Assembly: GCF_026913015.1 (NCBI RefSeq)
Contig: NZ_JAPTYD010000001.1
Location: 1 to 64,000 of the forward strand
Source of the DNA: Paracoccus benzoatiresistens
GTDB lineage: Bacteria; Pseudomonadota; Alphaproteobacteria; Rhodobacterales; Rhodobacteraceae
Reading direction: 5' to 3'
DNA: 64,000 nucleotides
How positions within the stretch are numbered: the first letter of the stretch is position 1; each line of letters opens with the position of its first letter. The position numbers and the translations under genes are program-made. Shown here in pieces: positions 9,748 to 18,090 of this stretch. Below the pieces are notes generated by a model. The model saw only the letters and a program-made list of their open reading frames with translations. It made no database searches and was not told the origin of the DNA.

Positions 9748-10917
9748 CTAACCCGCCTCCGCCGCAATCTCCGCCCGGCTCTTCCGCCCCCGTTCCGTCG
9801 CCGACTTCAGCTGCCCGCAGGCCGCCATGATGTCCTCGCCGCGCGGGGTGCGGATGGGGCTGGCATAGCCCGCCTTGTAGATGATGTCCGCGAAGGCGTG
9901 GATGCGGTTGTTGCTGGAGCGCTTGTAGGGCGCGCCCGGCCATTCGTTGAAGGGGATCAGGTTGATCTTGGCGGGAATGCCGCGGATCAGATCCACCAGG
10001 CGGTGGGCATCCTCGTCGCTGTCGTTCACGCCCGCCAGCATCACGTATTCGAAGGTGATCCGCTCACTGTTGGACAGCCGCGGATAATCGCGAAGCGCGT
10101 CAAGCAGCGTTGCGATGTTCCAGCGCCTGTTGATCGGCACCAGGACGTTGCGGACCTCGTCAGTGGTCGCGTGGAAGCTGACGGCAAGCTGGCAGCCGAT
10201 CTCCTCGGCGGTCCGCGCGATCTCGGGGACGACGCCGCTGGTGGACAGGGTAATGCGGCGGCGTGACAGCGACAGCCCCTCGTTGTCCATGCAGACGCGC
10301 ATGGCGTCGCGCACGGCGTCGAAGTTGTACAGCGGCTCGCCCATGCCCATCAGCACGATGTTGCTGACCAGGCGCGTTTCGTCCTTGGGGGCGCCGGGAA
10401 GCGGCCATTCGCCCAGGTCGTCGCGGGCTAGCATCAGCTGGCCGACGATCTCGCCCGCGGTCAGGTTGCGCACCAGCTTCTGCGTGCCGGTATGGCAGAA
10501 GGAGCAGGTCAGCGTGCAGCCGACCTGGCTGGACACACACAGCGTGCCGCGCCCTTCCTCGGGGATATAGACGGTCTCGACCTCGTGGCCGCCGGCGATG
10601 CGGACCAGATACTTGCGCGTGCCGTCGGCGCTGACCTGCCGGGTCACGATCTCGGGCAGGGCGATCTCGAACTTCTCGGCCAGAAGGGCGCGATAGTCCT
10701 TGGCCAGGTTGCTCATCTGCGCGAAATCGCGCACGCCCCAGTGATACACCCACTGCCAGACCTGGCCCACGCGCATCTTGGCCTGCTTTTCCGGCGTTCC
10801 GGCCGCGATCAGCGCGTCCCACAACTGATCGCGCGTCAGGCCGATGATGTTCGTGCGCCCGCTGTCCGGCAGCTTGCGGGGAAGGGTCAGGACATCCTGC
10901 GTGATGGGCGCGTTCAT
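9748..10917 (-). CDS. rlmN: Dual-specificity 23S rRNA A2503 / tRNA methyltransferase RlmN
   Basis: A radical-SAM enzyme that methylates C2 of adenosine 2503 of 23S rRNA and position 37 of some tRNAs. In the 389-residue product the cluster-binding cysteines are C134, C138 and C141 ([14 protein letters not shown]), followed by the [12 protein letters not shown] and [10 protein letters not shown] segments of the SAM site. Length and start ([10 protein letters not shown]) fit the family. It is a single-gene unit: the region upstream (10918-11110) holds hairpins and no gene. Confidence 0.96.
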   Translation of the reverse strand: MNAPITQDVLTLPRKLPDSGRTNIIGLTRDQLWDALIAAGTPEKQAKMRVGQVWQWVYHWGVRDFAQMSNLAKDYRALLAEKFEIALPEIVTRQVSADGTRKYLVRIAGGHEVETVYIPEEGRGTLCVSSQVGCTLTCSFCHTGTQKLVRNLTAGEIVGQLMLARDDLGEWPLPGAPKDETRLVSNIVLMGMGEPLYNFDAVRDAMRVCMDNEGLSLSRRRITLSTSGVVPEIARTAEEIGCQLAVSFHATTDEVRNVLVPINRRWNIATLLDALRDYPRLSNSERITFEYVMLAGVNDSDEDAHRLVDLIRGIPAKINLIPFNEWPGAPYKRSSNNRIHAFADIIYKAGYASPIRTPRGEDIMAACGQLKSATERGRKSRAEIAAEAG

Positions 10918-10962
10918 GGGGCAAACCGGCGATAAGGCGTGAAAGACCCGCAGATAAGCGAA

Positions 10963-10989
10963 GCGAGGCCGAAAATCAACCGGCCTCGC
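10963..10989. terminator. 9-bp hairpin between rlmN and the IalB-like gene
   Basis: GCGAGGCCG (10963-10971) pairs perfectly with CGGCCTCGC (10981-10989) across a 9-base AT-rich loop. It lies between the 3' end of the minus-strand IalB-like gene and the start of rlmN. There is no clear U-tract on either strand, so its role as a terminator is only possible. Confidence 0.4.
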
Positions 10990-11014
10990 CTTTCACTTTG
11001 GTCCGAATATCCCT

Positions 11015-11033
11015 CCGGGCGAGATGCGCCCGG
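11015..11033 (+). terminator. 7-bp hairpin followed by five A
   Basis: CCGGGCG (11015-11021) pairs with CGCCCGG (11027-11033) over a 5-base loop, and AAAAA follows at 11034-11038. It directly precedes the dispersed repeat at 11034-11099. On the minus strand the T-run precedes the stem, so it is not a standard intrinsic terminator for the IalB-like gene. Confidence 0.3.
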
Positions 11034-11099
11034 AAAAAGTCCGGTGACTTTCTTCAGCGCGAATGCCTGCCGCCCTGGGGCAGGCAGGGGGGGTGTGAC
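11034..11099 (+). repeat. Dispersed two-hairpin intergenic repeat, copy 1
   Basis: Contains a small stem AAGTC/GACTT followed by GCCTGCC/GGCAGGC. The same order of elements, with the shared words AAGTCC, ATGCCTGCC and GGCAGGC, recurs in inverted orientation at 13584-13645. Both copies are intergenic and lie about 2.5 kb apart. Confidence 0.55.
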
Positions 11100-11105
11100 C
11101 CCCCC
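11087..11105 (-). terminator. Probable terminator stem of the IalB-like gene
   Basis: GGGGGGGT (11087-11094) and ACCCCCCC (11098-11105) form an 8-bp stem with a 3-base loop, 5 bases after the TAA of the minus-strand IalB-like gene at 11111. There is no U-tract, but its position right behind the stop favours termination or 3'-end protection. Confidence 0.45.
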
Positions 11106-11110
11106 GGCGC

Positions 11111-11635
11111 TTATTCGCAGCGCGACTTGGCCGTGTTCGTGGCCGCCGTGATGCCCGCCAGGCTGAAGGTGTCCTTGGTCACGGTGCCGCGCGAGGACCG
11201 CCCGGTGATGACCGCGTTCGACCCGCTGCGCAGGGCGGTGATCAGCTTCTCATCCTCCGACGCGCTTCCGGTCCAGGCGCTTTCGCCCTCGGTGAACAGG
11301 TTGAACTTGTTGCCGCCGATATCGACCTCGACCGTGCTGTCGGGCGCGAAGGGATAGCCGCCGCTGAAGGACACCTCGCCGCCCTGGCCAGGGCGATAGG
11401 CCACGTAAAGGCGGATGTCGCCGCGCGTCACCTCGCGCGGGTTGCCGTTCCCATCGGTGTTCTGCGTGGCTTTCGGTGGCGAAACGGCCCAGCATTCCTT
11501 GGGGTTTTCCGCCGCGAAGACGGTCCAGTCGCCTTCGGTCGCCACGACATTGGTGGATTCCTGCGCCGATGCCGCCCCCAAGCCCACCATCAGGGCAAGG
11601 GCGGCGGTCATGCCGCGCAGCGTGGTATTGGTCAT
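11111..11635 (-). CDS. Secreted invasion-associated locus B (IalB) family protein
   Basis: A 174-residue protein with a clear signal peptide (MTNTTLRGMTAALALMVGLG then ASA before QES), so it is periplasmic or secreted. The mature part has the IalB-family pattern: GDWTVFAAENPKECWAVSPP early, a beta-rich middle, and a paired C-terminal cysteine (KSRCE). The name comes from Bartonella erythrocyte invasion, but the family is widespread in free-living Rhodobacteraceae, where its function is unknown. The start at 11635 is chosen because an AGGAGG site lies 9 bases upstream. The ATG 6 codons earlier would place that site inside the gene. Confidence 0.85.
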   Translation of the reverse strand: MTNTTLRGMTAALALMVGLGAASAQESTNVVATEGDWTVFAAENPKECWAVSPPKATQNTDGNGNPREVTRGDIRLYVAYRPGQGGEVSFSGGYPFAPDSTVEVDIGGNKFNLFTEGESAWTGSASEDEKLITALRSGSNAVITGRSSRGTVTKDTFSLAGITAATNTAKSRCE

Positions 11636-11786
11636 GCTCTGGCCTCCTGCCAAGGTTTCGCCACATCAGGGGGCGTTTTTCCCGATTGCTGTGGTCTTTT
11701 CAACCATCTGTGGGCAGGATAGCCAAAATCATCGCGTGAAAAAGAGCGCAAGACTGGAAATCGCGCAATTGTCAGGGGGGCGGGCG

Positions 11787-12773
11787 ATGCGGTCGGCGGA
11801 ATTGATCGAGTTGTGGCGCGGCGGGCAGCGCGAAAGCCTGCATTGCGGCGATGCCGTCGTCTGCGACAGCAAGGGCGTGGTCGAGGCCTGGGGCCGTTCC
11901 GGCCGGATCGTCTTTCCCCGGTCATCCTGCAAGATGATCCAAGCGCTGCCCTTGATCGAAAGCGGGGCGGCCGATGCGGCCGGGCTGACCGACCGGCAAC
12001 TGGCCCTGGCCTGCGCCAGCCACAGCGGCGCGCGGATGCATGTCGAGGCCGTGGGCGACTGGCTGCACGTCTTGGGCCTTGGCGAGGCCGACCTGCGCTG
12101 CGGCTGCCACATGCCGCAGGACCGGGACGAAAACCGCCGCCTAACCTGCAGCGACGAAGCCCCCTGCCAGCTTCACAACAACTGCTCGGGCAAGCATGCG
12201 GGCTTTCTGACACTGAACCGTCACCTGGGCGGCGGTCCGGACTATGTCGATCCCGATCATCCCGTCCAGCAGGCGGTCAAGGCCGCCTTCGAGGAGGTGA
12301 CGGCCGAGGTCAGCCCCGGCTACGGCATCGACGGATGCTCGGCCCCGAACTGGTCCTGCTCTCTGGCGGGGCTGGGCCGGGCCATGGCGGCCTTCGCCGA
12401 TCCGCGCGACGATCTGCGTGGCCGGGCGATGCGGCGGCTGGTCGATGCCATGCGGACCCACCCCGAGATGGTCGCGGGCGAGGGGCGGGCCTGCACGGTC
12501 CTGATGCGCGCCATGGATGGCAGGGCCGCGGCCAAGACCGGGGCCGAGGCGGTCTTCGTAGCAATCCTGCCCGAGCAGGGACTGGGCGTCGCGCTGAAGG
12601 TCGCGGATGGCGGCACCCGCGCGGTCGAGGCGGCGATCACCGCGCTTCTGGTGCATCTGGGCGTGCTCGCCGAGAACCATCCGGCGGTCGGCCGCCTGCT
12701 GACCGATCCCCTCCGCAACTGCCGCGGCCTGGTGACCGGAGAGATGCGGACCGCCCCCGGCTTCCCCGCCTAG
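11787..12773 (+). CDS. Class-3 (Rhizobium etli ReAV-type) L-asparaginase
   Basis: Hydrolyses L-asparagine to aspartate and ammonia. The 328-residue product carries the signature blocks of the asparaginase II / ReAV family: the serine-lysine motif in PRSSCKMIQALPLIE near residue 48, NNCSGKHAGFL near residue 130, and GIDGCSAPNW near residue 180. These contain the cysteines and lysine that form the zinc site and catalytic centre in the characterised Rhizobium enzyme. This class is unrelated to the E. coli type I and II enzymes. The start at 11787 follows a GGGG-rich site and aligns with the family. The frame is open further upstream only because of antisense coding of the IalB-like gene. It overlaps the convergent permease gene by 4 bases. 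Confidence 0.9.
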   Translation: MRSAELIELWRGGQRESLHCGDAVVCDSKGVVEAWGRSGRIVFPRSSCKMIQALPLIESGAADAAGLTDRQLALACASHSGARMHVEAVGDWLHVLGLGEADLRCGCHMPQDRDENRRLTCSDEAPCQLHNNCSGKHAGFLTLNRHLGGGPDYVDPDHPVQQAVKAAFEEVTAEVSPGYGIDGCSAPNWSCSLAGLGRAMAAFADPRDDLRGRAMRRLVDAMRTHPEMVAGEGRACTVLMRAMDGRAAAKTGAEAVFVAILPEQGLGVALKVADGGTRAVEAAITALLVHLGVLAENHPAVGRLLTDPLRNCRGLVTGEMRTAPGFPA

Positions 12774-13540
12774 ATCATCTGCCAGATCAGCCGCAGCGCC
12801 AGCGCGGTCGAGGTCGCGACCAGCAGCGGCTTGATCAGCCGCGCGCCGATGCGGCTTGCCAGCCGCGCCCCCAAGGCGGCGCCCGCGATCTGCGCCGCGC
12901 CCATCACGATGCCCAGAAGCCACAGCGGCTGGCCTACCAGCGCGAAGGCCGCAAGCCCGCCCAGGTTCGAGGCGAAGTTCAGCATCTTGGTATGGGCGGT
13001 CGCCTTCAGCACGCCGTATCCTGCCAGCGTGACAAAGGCGATCATGTAGAAGGACCCCGCCCCCGGCCCCAGGAGCCCGTCATAAAAGCCGACCAGCGGC
13101 ACCGCCGTGACCGCAAAGGTCGCCCCTGCCACGCGCTGCACGCGGTCCCTGTCATCAAGGCCCGGCTTCAGCGCGAAGAAGGCGGCGATGGCGATCAGGA
13201 TCACCGGCAGGACCAGCCGCAGCCTGTCGGTCGGCAGAACGCTGACAAGCGCCGCGCCAAGCGCCCCCGCCAGCCCCGCGACCAGCGCCGATCTCCACTG
13301 GCTGCGCAGATCCACCAGCCCCCGCGCGGCATAGCTGATGGCCGCCGTCGCCGCGCCGAAGACGCCCTGCACCTTGTTCGTGGCCAGGGCCTGCGCGGGC
13401 GGGATCCCCGCCAGCATCAGCGCGGGCAGGGTGATCAGCCCGCCGCCCCCGGCGATGGAATCGATGAAGCCCGCGGAAAAGCCTGCGACGGCGAGAATGG
13501 CGAAAAGTTCGAGGGAAAGATCCAGCATGATCCGCGCCAT
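12770..13540 (-). CDS. TSUP (TauE/SafE) family permease
   Basis: A 256-residue inner-membrane protein with about eight hydrophobic segments and the duplicated TSUP motif: FSAGFIDSIAGGGGLITLPA near residue 20, and GFYDGLLGPGAGSF near residue 150. The family exports or imports small anions such as sulfite, sulfonates or organosulfur acids. The substrate here cannot be read from the sequence. It converges with the asparaginase gene with a 4-base overlap and is divergent from the nitronate monooxygenase gene. An alternative ATG 4 codons in (MLDLSLELF, 13528) is equally plausible. Confidence 0.85.
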   Translation of the reverse strand: MARIMLDLSLELFAILAVAGFSAGFIDSIAGGGGLITLPALMLAGIPPAQALATNKVQGVFGAATAAISYAARGLVDLRSQWRSALVAGLAGALGAALVSVLPTDRLRLVLPVILIAIAAFFALKPGLDDRDRVQRVAGATFAVTAVPLVGFYDGLLGPGAGSFYMIAFVTLAGYGVLKATAHTKMLNFASNLGGLAAFALVGQPLWLLGIVMGAAQIAGAALGARLASRIGARLIKPLLVATSTALALRLIWQMI

Positions 13541-13583
13541 GCGCCTTTGGAGGGGTTTTGTAAAGGCAGGGACAGCCGGGGTT

Positions 13584-13645
13584 TCACGCCCCCGCCTGCC
13601 GCAGGGGGGCAGGCATCCGCCGCTGCAGAAAAGTCCGCTGGACTT
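13584..13645 (-). repeat. Dispersed two-hairpin intergenic repeat, copy 2
   Basis: Inverted copy of the element at 11034-11099. On the minus strand it reads AAGTCC-AGC-GGACTT, then a short linker, then ATGCCTGCC and GGCAGGC, followed by a G-run and CGTGA. The first stem is one pair longer than in copy 1, and the second stem is identical. It sits in the divergent region between the TSUP permease and the nitronate monooxygenase. Confidence 0.55.
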
Positions 13646-13700
13646 CCCTTGGGGCGCGGCTCACGCCATGGGATATTGGTGCCGAGATGAAGGGATGATC

Positions 13701-14702
13701 ATGTTCGACCAACTGACACATCGCGTGGTCCAGGCGCCGATGGCGGGGACCTCGACCCCGGAACTGGCGGTGGCGGTCTGCAACGCGGGCGGGCTCGGCT
13801 TCGTGGCCCTTGGCGCGCTGGATGCACAGGGCGCGGGCAGGGCGATCCGGGCGGTGAGGCAGGGGACCGGGCGGACCTTCGGCGTGAACCTGTTCTGCCA
13901 CGTTCCGGCGCGCCGGGATGCAAGGCGCGAGGCCGGGTGGATCGACGCGCTGCGCCCGGTCTTTCACCGCTTCGGGGCGGAACCTCCGGACGGGCTGTCC
14001 GAAATCTATCCCAGCTTTCGCGGCAATGACGACATGCTGTCGGTGCTGCTGGCGGAAAGGCCGGATATCGTCGGCTGCCATTTCGGCTTGCCCGCGCCCG
14101 ACCAGATCGCGGCGCTGAAGGCGGCAGGGTGCAAGCTGTGGGCAACGGCCACCTCGGTCGCCGAGGGACGGGCGATTCGCCAGGCGGGCTTTGACGTGAT
14201 CGTGGCCCAAGGGTGGGAGGCCGGTGGCCATCGCGGCATCTTCGACCCCGACGGGCCGGACGGGCGGCTGGATCACGCGGCCCTGGTCCGGGCGCTGCTG
14301 CCCGTCGGCCTGCCGGTCGTCGCGGCGGGCGCGATCATGGATCGGGCGGCCGCCCGCGCCGCGATGGATGCGGGTGCCGCCGCGGTGCAATGCGGCACCG
14401 CCTTTCTGCGCGCGCCCGAGGCCGCGACATCAGCCCCCCACCGGGCGGCCCTGTCGGGCGGGCAGACGGTAATGACCCGGGCGATCTCGGGCCGTCCGGC
14501 GCGGTGCCTAGTCAACGATTTCAGCGGCATCGACGACGCGGCGGCGGCGGACTACCCGCTGGCCTATGACATCGGCAAGGCGCTGAACGCCGCCGCATTG
14601 GCGCGAGGCCATACCGGCTACGGCGCCTTCTGGGCCGGAACGGGCGCTGCGGTCAGTGTCGCGCGCCCGGCTGCGGAAACGGTGGCGGCGATCAGCCCGT
14701 GA
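13701..14702 (+). CDS. Nitronate monooxygenase family protein (2-nitropropane dioxygenase type)
   Basis: A 333-residue FMN TIM-barrel enzyme, expected to oxidise alkyl nitronates (for example propionate-3-nitronate) to carbonyls and nitrite. The N-terminal VVQAPMAGTSTPELAVAV is the flavin phosphate side, QGWEAGGHRG near residue 168 contains the family's catalytic histidine, and VVAAGAIMDRAAARAAM with the following GAAAVQCGTAFL forms the C-terminal FMN phosphate grip. I prefer ATG 13701 because AAGGG at 13690-13694 gives a 6-base spacing. ATG 13695 would touch the site. It overlaps the convergent serB gene by 11 bases. Related family enoyl reductases are a less likely alternative. Confidence 0.85.
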   Translation: MFDQLTHRVVQAPMAGTSTPELAVAVCNAGGLGFVALGALDAQGAGRAIRAVRQGTGRTFGVNLFCHVPARRDARREAGWIDALRPVFHRFGAEPPDGLSEIYPSFRGNDDMLSVLLAERPDIVGCHFGLPAPDQIAALKAAGCKLWATATSVAEGRAIRQAGFDVIVAQGWEAGGHRGIFDPDGPDGRLDHAALVRALLPVGLPVVAAGAIMDRAAARAAMDAGAAAVQCGTAFLRAPEAATSAPHRAALSGGQTVMTRAISGRPARCLVNDFSGIDDAAAADYPLAYDIGKALNAAALARGHTGYGAFWAGTGAAVSVARPAAETVAAISP

Positions 14703-15570
14703 CGAAATCGGCGACGGCATAGCCCTGCAGATAAAGCAGCGCGGTCAGGTCGCCATGGTTGATGCGGATCGGCGCCTGCGCGGCCACGGACGGCTTGGCG
14801 TGCAAGGCAACGCCGGTGCCGGCAAGCTGGATCATGCCCAGGTCATTTGCGCCGTCGCCCACGGCGATCACATCGGCCGGGGTCAGGCCGCGCGCCTCGG
14901 CGATCTGGACCAGGGCCTCGACCTTGGCCTCGCGTCCCAGGATCGGCATGCCGACATGGCCGGTCAGCAGCCCGCCCTCGGCCAGCAGGGTATTGGCGCG
15001 GTGTTCGTCGAAGCCCAGCCGGTCGGCGATCGCCTCGGTAAAGGCCGTGAAGCCACCCGAAACCAAGGCCGCATAGCCGCCATGGGCGCGCATCGTCGCC
15101 ACCAGTTGCGCCCCGCCCGAAGCCAGCGTGATGCGAGAGGCCAGCACATCCGCGATCACGCTGTCCTGCAGGCCCGCCAGCAGCGAAACGCGCTCGGTCA
15201 GGGCGCCGTGGAAATCAAGCTCTCCGTTCATGGCGCGCGCGGTGATGTCGGCCACGCGGGGGCCGACGCCGGCGACATGGGCCAGCTCGTCGATGCATTC
15301 CTGCCCGATCATGGTCGAATCCATGTCAGCCAGCAGGATCTGCTTGCGGCGGCCTGCGGCGGGCTGGATGGCCAGATCCAGCGTCTGCTGCTGCAGGTCG
15401 GCCCAGGCCTCGGGGAAGTCCGCGGGCTGGGCGGGCAGGTCGAACTCGGCCGCCACACGGGGATTCAGCCAGCGCAGCGGCCCGCCCGCCCAGCGGTCGG
15501 CCAGGTCCAGCGCCAGGGCTTCGGTCAGGTTGGCGCGCAGGGGCGATGCGATCAGCGAAATGGTGAACAT
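14692..15570 (-). CDS. serB: Phosphoserine phosphatase
   Basis: Last step of serine synthesis, 3-phosphoserine to serine. The 292-residue HAD-family enzyme has the nucleophile motif LLADMDSTMIG (D82, D84), the acceptor VSGGFTAFTEAIADRLG, and the metal site AVGDGANDLGMIQLAGTGVA. An N-terminal ACT-like stretch of about 75 residues precedes the catalytic domain, as in many proteobacterial SerB proteins. It is followed downstream on the other strand by the nitronate monooxygenase gene (11-base overlap). It starts with the family start MFTISLIA preceded by an AAGGAG-like site. Confidence 0.95.
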   Translation of the reverse strand: MFTISLIASPLRANLTEALALDLADRWAGGPLRWLNPRVAAEFDLPAQPADFPEAWADLQQQTLDLAIQPAAGRRKQILLADMDSTMIGQECIDELAHVAGVGPRVADITARAMNGELDFHGALTERVSLLAGLQDSVIADVLASRITLASGGAQLVATMRAHGGYAALVSGGFTAFTEAIADRLGFDEHRANTLLAEGGLLTGHVGMPILGREAKVEALVQIAEARGLTPADVIAVGDGANDLGMIQLAGTGVALHAKPSVAAQAPIRINHGDLTALLYLQGYAVADFVTG

Positions 15571-15599
15571 GCCGCAACTCCTTGGAAGATGGCGGCGGT

Positions 15600-16442
15600 C
15601 TAGGGCATCGCGGCGGGCTGCGCCAGAGGCGGGCGGCGGATGCCCAGGAAGGGGCCGCCGCCCTGCGCCTCGATCCGGGCCAGGGCCTCGGGGATCGGCT
15701 CGGCGATCACCGCCATGACCCAGGCCGTCGCGTGGATCATCAGGTCGGGCGACATGGCCAGTGCGACATGGCCCGGCCAGAACAGCAGGTCGCCCCGGCG
15801 GATGTCCTCGGCTGCGGGAAAGGCGTCACGCTGCAGGTCGCTGTCGCCGGGGCAGGGGATGCCGCAGGCCGTCAGCGCCGCCTGCACAAGGCCGGAGCAG
15901 TCGATGCCCGCGCGGCTGTTGCCCCCCCAGAGATAGGGCGTGCCGGCCAGGCTTTCCGCCACCGGCACCGGATCCGGGGCAGGCTGGTCGCCGATGTGCT
16001 GGACGGGGACGAAGCCGCCTGTCGCCAGCCGCGCAAAGCGCCCCTCGATCCCCGTGACCGACAGCCGCGCGCCCAGGGACAGGCTGGCCTGTTCGGGCTG
16101 CTTCATGTCGGGCGCGGAATAGACATGCGTGGCAGGCGCCGTGACCCGATGGGTGATGGGGGGCAGGTCGGTGCCAAGCGCCGCCTCGGGCAGCCAGCCG
16201 CAGTAGCCGTCCAAATCCGCCTGCACGAAGCACCAAGGGCCCCGCGTCTCGATCACCGTGACATCGGCGCCGAAATTCACCTGCCGGTCGCGGCGGCCGT
16301 CGGGCGCGGTCATGAGGTCGGCCAGCGGCACGACCAGCCGCGCGGCGTGGCCCGGCGTATAGGCCGGGCGCTCGATCACGCCGCACAGGCTTTCCAGGGC
16401 CACGCGATCCGTTGCGGGGGTCAGGCGGCGATCCAGCGTCAT
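15600..16442 (-). CDS. NlpC/P60 family cysteine peptidase with N-terminal SH3-like region
   Basis: A 280-residue cell-wall-type endopeptidase. The catalytic cysteine is in AGIDCSGLVQAAL near residue 192, and the histidines are in FWPGHVALAMS and LMIHATAWVM. This gives the Cys-His-His triad of C40 peptidases that cut gamma-D-Glu-diaminopimelate bonds. The first 150 residues look like bacterial SH3 repeats (ETRGPWCFVQADLDGYCGWL). There is no obvious signal peptide, so an intracellular role on recycled muropeptides is possible. The ATG at 16442 overlaps the stop of the aminopeptidase gene in an ATGA, showing translational coupling. The frame is open further upstream only as an alternative frame of that gene. 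Confidence 0.9.
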   Translation of the reverse strand: MTLDRRLTPATDRVALESLCGVIERPAYTPGHAARLVVPLADLMTAPDGRRDRQVNFGADVTVIETRGPWCFVQADLDGYCGWLPEAALGTDLPPITHRVTAPATHVYSAPDMKQPEQASLSLGARLSVTGIEGRFARLATGGFVPVQHIGDQPAPDPVPVAESLAGTPYLWGGNSRAGIDCSGLVQAALTACGIPCPGDSDLQRDAFPAAEDIRRGDLLFWPGHVALAMSPDLMIHATAWVMAVIAEPIPEALARIEAQGGGPFLGIRRPPLAQPAAMP

Positions 16443-17803
16443 GCGAGGACCTGCGGCAGCGCGGCAAGGATGGCGCGGGCGCCCTGGCCCACCCCGCCCT
16501 TGGGACGGCCCGGCGCCAGGACAGGCTGCCAGCCATAGATGTCCATGTGGACATAGCGCCCGGCCCCTTGGGCAAAGCGGCGCAGGAACAGGGCCGCCGT
16601 GACCGACCCTGCCATGCCGCCCGCGGGGGCGTTGTCCAGATCCGCGATCGGCGGCTCGATCTGCGATTCGTAGCCTTCCCAGAAGGGCAACCGCCACAAG
16701 GGATCGCGCACGGCCATCGCGGCGCGCGACAGCGCTTCGGCCGTGGCATCGTCGTCGCAATAGAAGGGCGGCAGATCGGGGCCAAGCGCCACGCGCGCCG
16801 CCCCCGTCAGCGTCGCCAGCGAGATCATCAGGTCGGGCGATTCCTCGGCCGCCAGTGCCAGGGCATCGGCCAGGATCAGGCGGCCTTCGGCATCGGTATT
16901 GTTCACCTCGACCGTCAGGCCCTTGCGGCTGGTCAGAACATCGCCGGGCCGGAACGAACCGGCCGACACGCTGTTCTCCGCCACCGGCAGCAGCACGCGG
17001 ATCTGCATCCGCTCCGCCGCGCCGGTCAGCGCCAGCATCTTCAGCAGCCCAAGCGCGGTGGCCGCCCCGCCCATGTCCTTCTTCATCAGGGCCATGGAGG
17101 CGAATGGCTTGATGTCCAGCCCGCCCGTGTCGAAGCAGACGCCCTTGCCGACCAGTGTCAGGCGCGGACCGGAATCGCCCAGGCGGATGTCGATCAGCCG
17201 GGGCGCCTGTTCGGCGGCGCGGCCCACGGCGTGGATCATCGGCAGGTTGGCGTCCAGCAGGTCCGGGCCGGTCGTGACCGAAATGCCGGCGCCGATTTCG
17301 TCCGCCAGGGCGCGGGCGGCGGCTTCCAGATCGACGGGCCCCATGTCGTTGGCGGGCGTGTTGATCAGGTCGCGGGTCAGGAACTCTCCGGCAGCCTGCG
17401 CGCGGATCCGGGCGGCATCGGCGCCCTCGGGGCAGGTGAAGCGCGGGCCGTCGTAAGCCGCGCCCTTGTAGCGGGTGAAGCGATACTGCCCCAGAAGCAG
17501 GGCCAGGGCCGCTTCGGCAGGGTCAAGCCCCTCGGGCAGGGCCGGGCGCCAGGTACCGGCGGGCAGGGCCGTCGCATGGGCCAGGGCGAAGCGGTGGCGT
17601 CCGGCGGATGCCCGGTCACCAAGCCCCAGGAAAGCCCCCGCCAGCCCGCCCGAGGCATTGGGCAGCAGGCAGATCTCGCCCAGCTTGGCGGAAAAGCCGC
17701 TGGCGGCAGGCCAGGGGCCTGCCTGATCGGGCAGCGGATCGCCCTTCCAAACGGCCCAAAGCGGCAGGGCATCGGCGGAATCGGGGGCGAAGTCGGGCGT
17801 CAT
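16439..17803 (-). CDS. M17 leucyl aminopeptidase family protein
   Basis: A 454-residue cytoplasmic aminopeptidase, dependent on two metal ions. The metal and catalytic signatures are intact: GKGVCFDTGGLDIKP with a lysine and aspartate ligand, MKKDMGGAA, and the family hallmark NNTDAEGRLILADAL near residue 300. It removes N-terminal residues from peptides. The tight coupling to the NlpC/P60 gene (4-base overlap) suggests the pair degrades peptidoglycan-derived or other peptides together, which is inference. It starts at the family start MTPDFAPDSAD. Confidence 0.92.
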   Translation of the reverse strand: MTPDFAPDSADALPLWAVWKGDPLPDQAGPWPAASGFSAKLGEICLLPNASGGLAGAFLGLGDRASAGRHRFALAHATALPAGTWRPALPEGLDPAEAALALLLGQYRFTRYKGAAYDGPRFTCPEGADAARIRAQAAGEFLTRDLINTPANDMGPVDLEAAARALADEIGAGISVTTGPDLLDANLPMIHAVGRAAEQAPRLIDIRLGDSGPRLTLVGKGVCFDTGGLDIKPFASMALMKKDMGGAATALGLLKMLALTGAAERMQIRVLLPVAENSVSAGSFRPGDVLTSRKGLTVEVNNTDAEGRLILADALALAAEESPDLMISLATLTGAARVALGPDLPPFYCDDDATAEALSRAAMAVRDPLWRLPFWEGYESQIEPPIADLDNAPAGGMAGSVTAALFLRRFAQGAGRYVHMDIYGWQPVLAPGRPKGGVGQGARAILAALPQVLA

Positions 17804-18090
17804 GGGTCAGGTCCTTGTCTGCTGGGCGCCAGACTACAGCCTGCGCTTCCGCCCGCAAGTCCGGGTCGCGGGCAGCAGGCGGGCAGGGCTGTCCCCGAAC
17901 CGGGCGGGACAAGGAAGCGCATGCGCTTCCCCGCCCGCGTGATCCGGTTCCACCGGAGACGGTCGCGCCTGCGACCCCGGGAAGGCCTGTGCCCGCCAGG
18001 GCGGGGCAGGCGCAGGCCGGGTCTTCGGGACCGGTGGCATTGGTGGGGAAGGCCTTCGCCAAGCCAGGCGACGGCAAGGCCGTTTTGGCC
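17804..18090. other. 287-base gene-free stretch with several inverted repeats
   Basis: No credible ORF is seen. The stretch separates the 3' end of the hypothetical gene at 18091 from the start of the aminopeptidase gene. It contains a perfect 18-base palindrome at 17913-17930 and a 6-bp hairpin GGTCGC/GCGACC at 17961-17976. These may end transcription of the upstream gene. Confidence 0.6.
17913..17930. repeat. Perfect 18-base palindrome
   Basis: GGAAGCGCATGCGCTTCC is its own reverse complement, flanked by CGGGCGG on the left and CCGCCCG on the right, which extend the symmetry. Ten of its bases (AAGCGCATGC) with partial flanks recur at 56861-56876. It could be a protein-binding site or a cruciform-forming element. 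Confidence 0.5.

Noticed and set aside
17804-18090. Non-coding RNA in the hairpin-rich gap
   Set aside because: There are several inverted repeats, but no promoter-like elements and no recognised RNA family. Described only as gene-free sequence.
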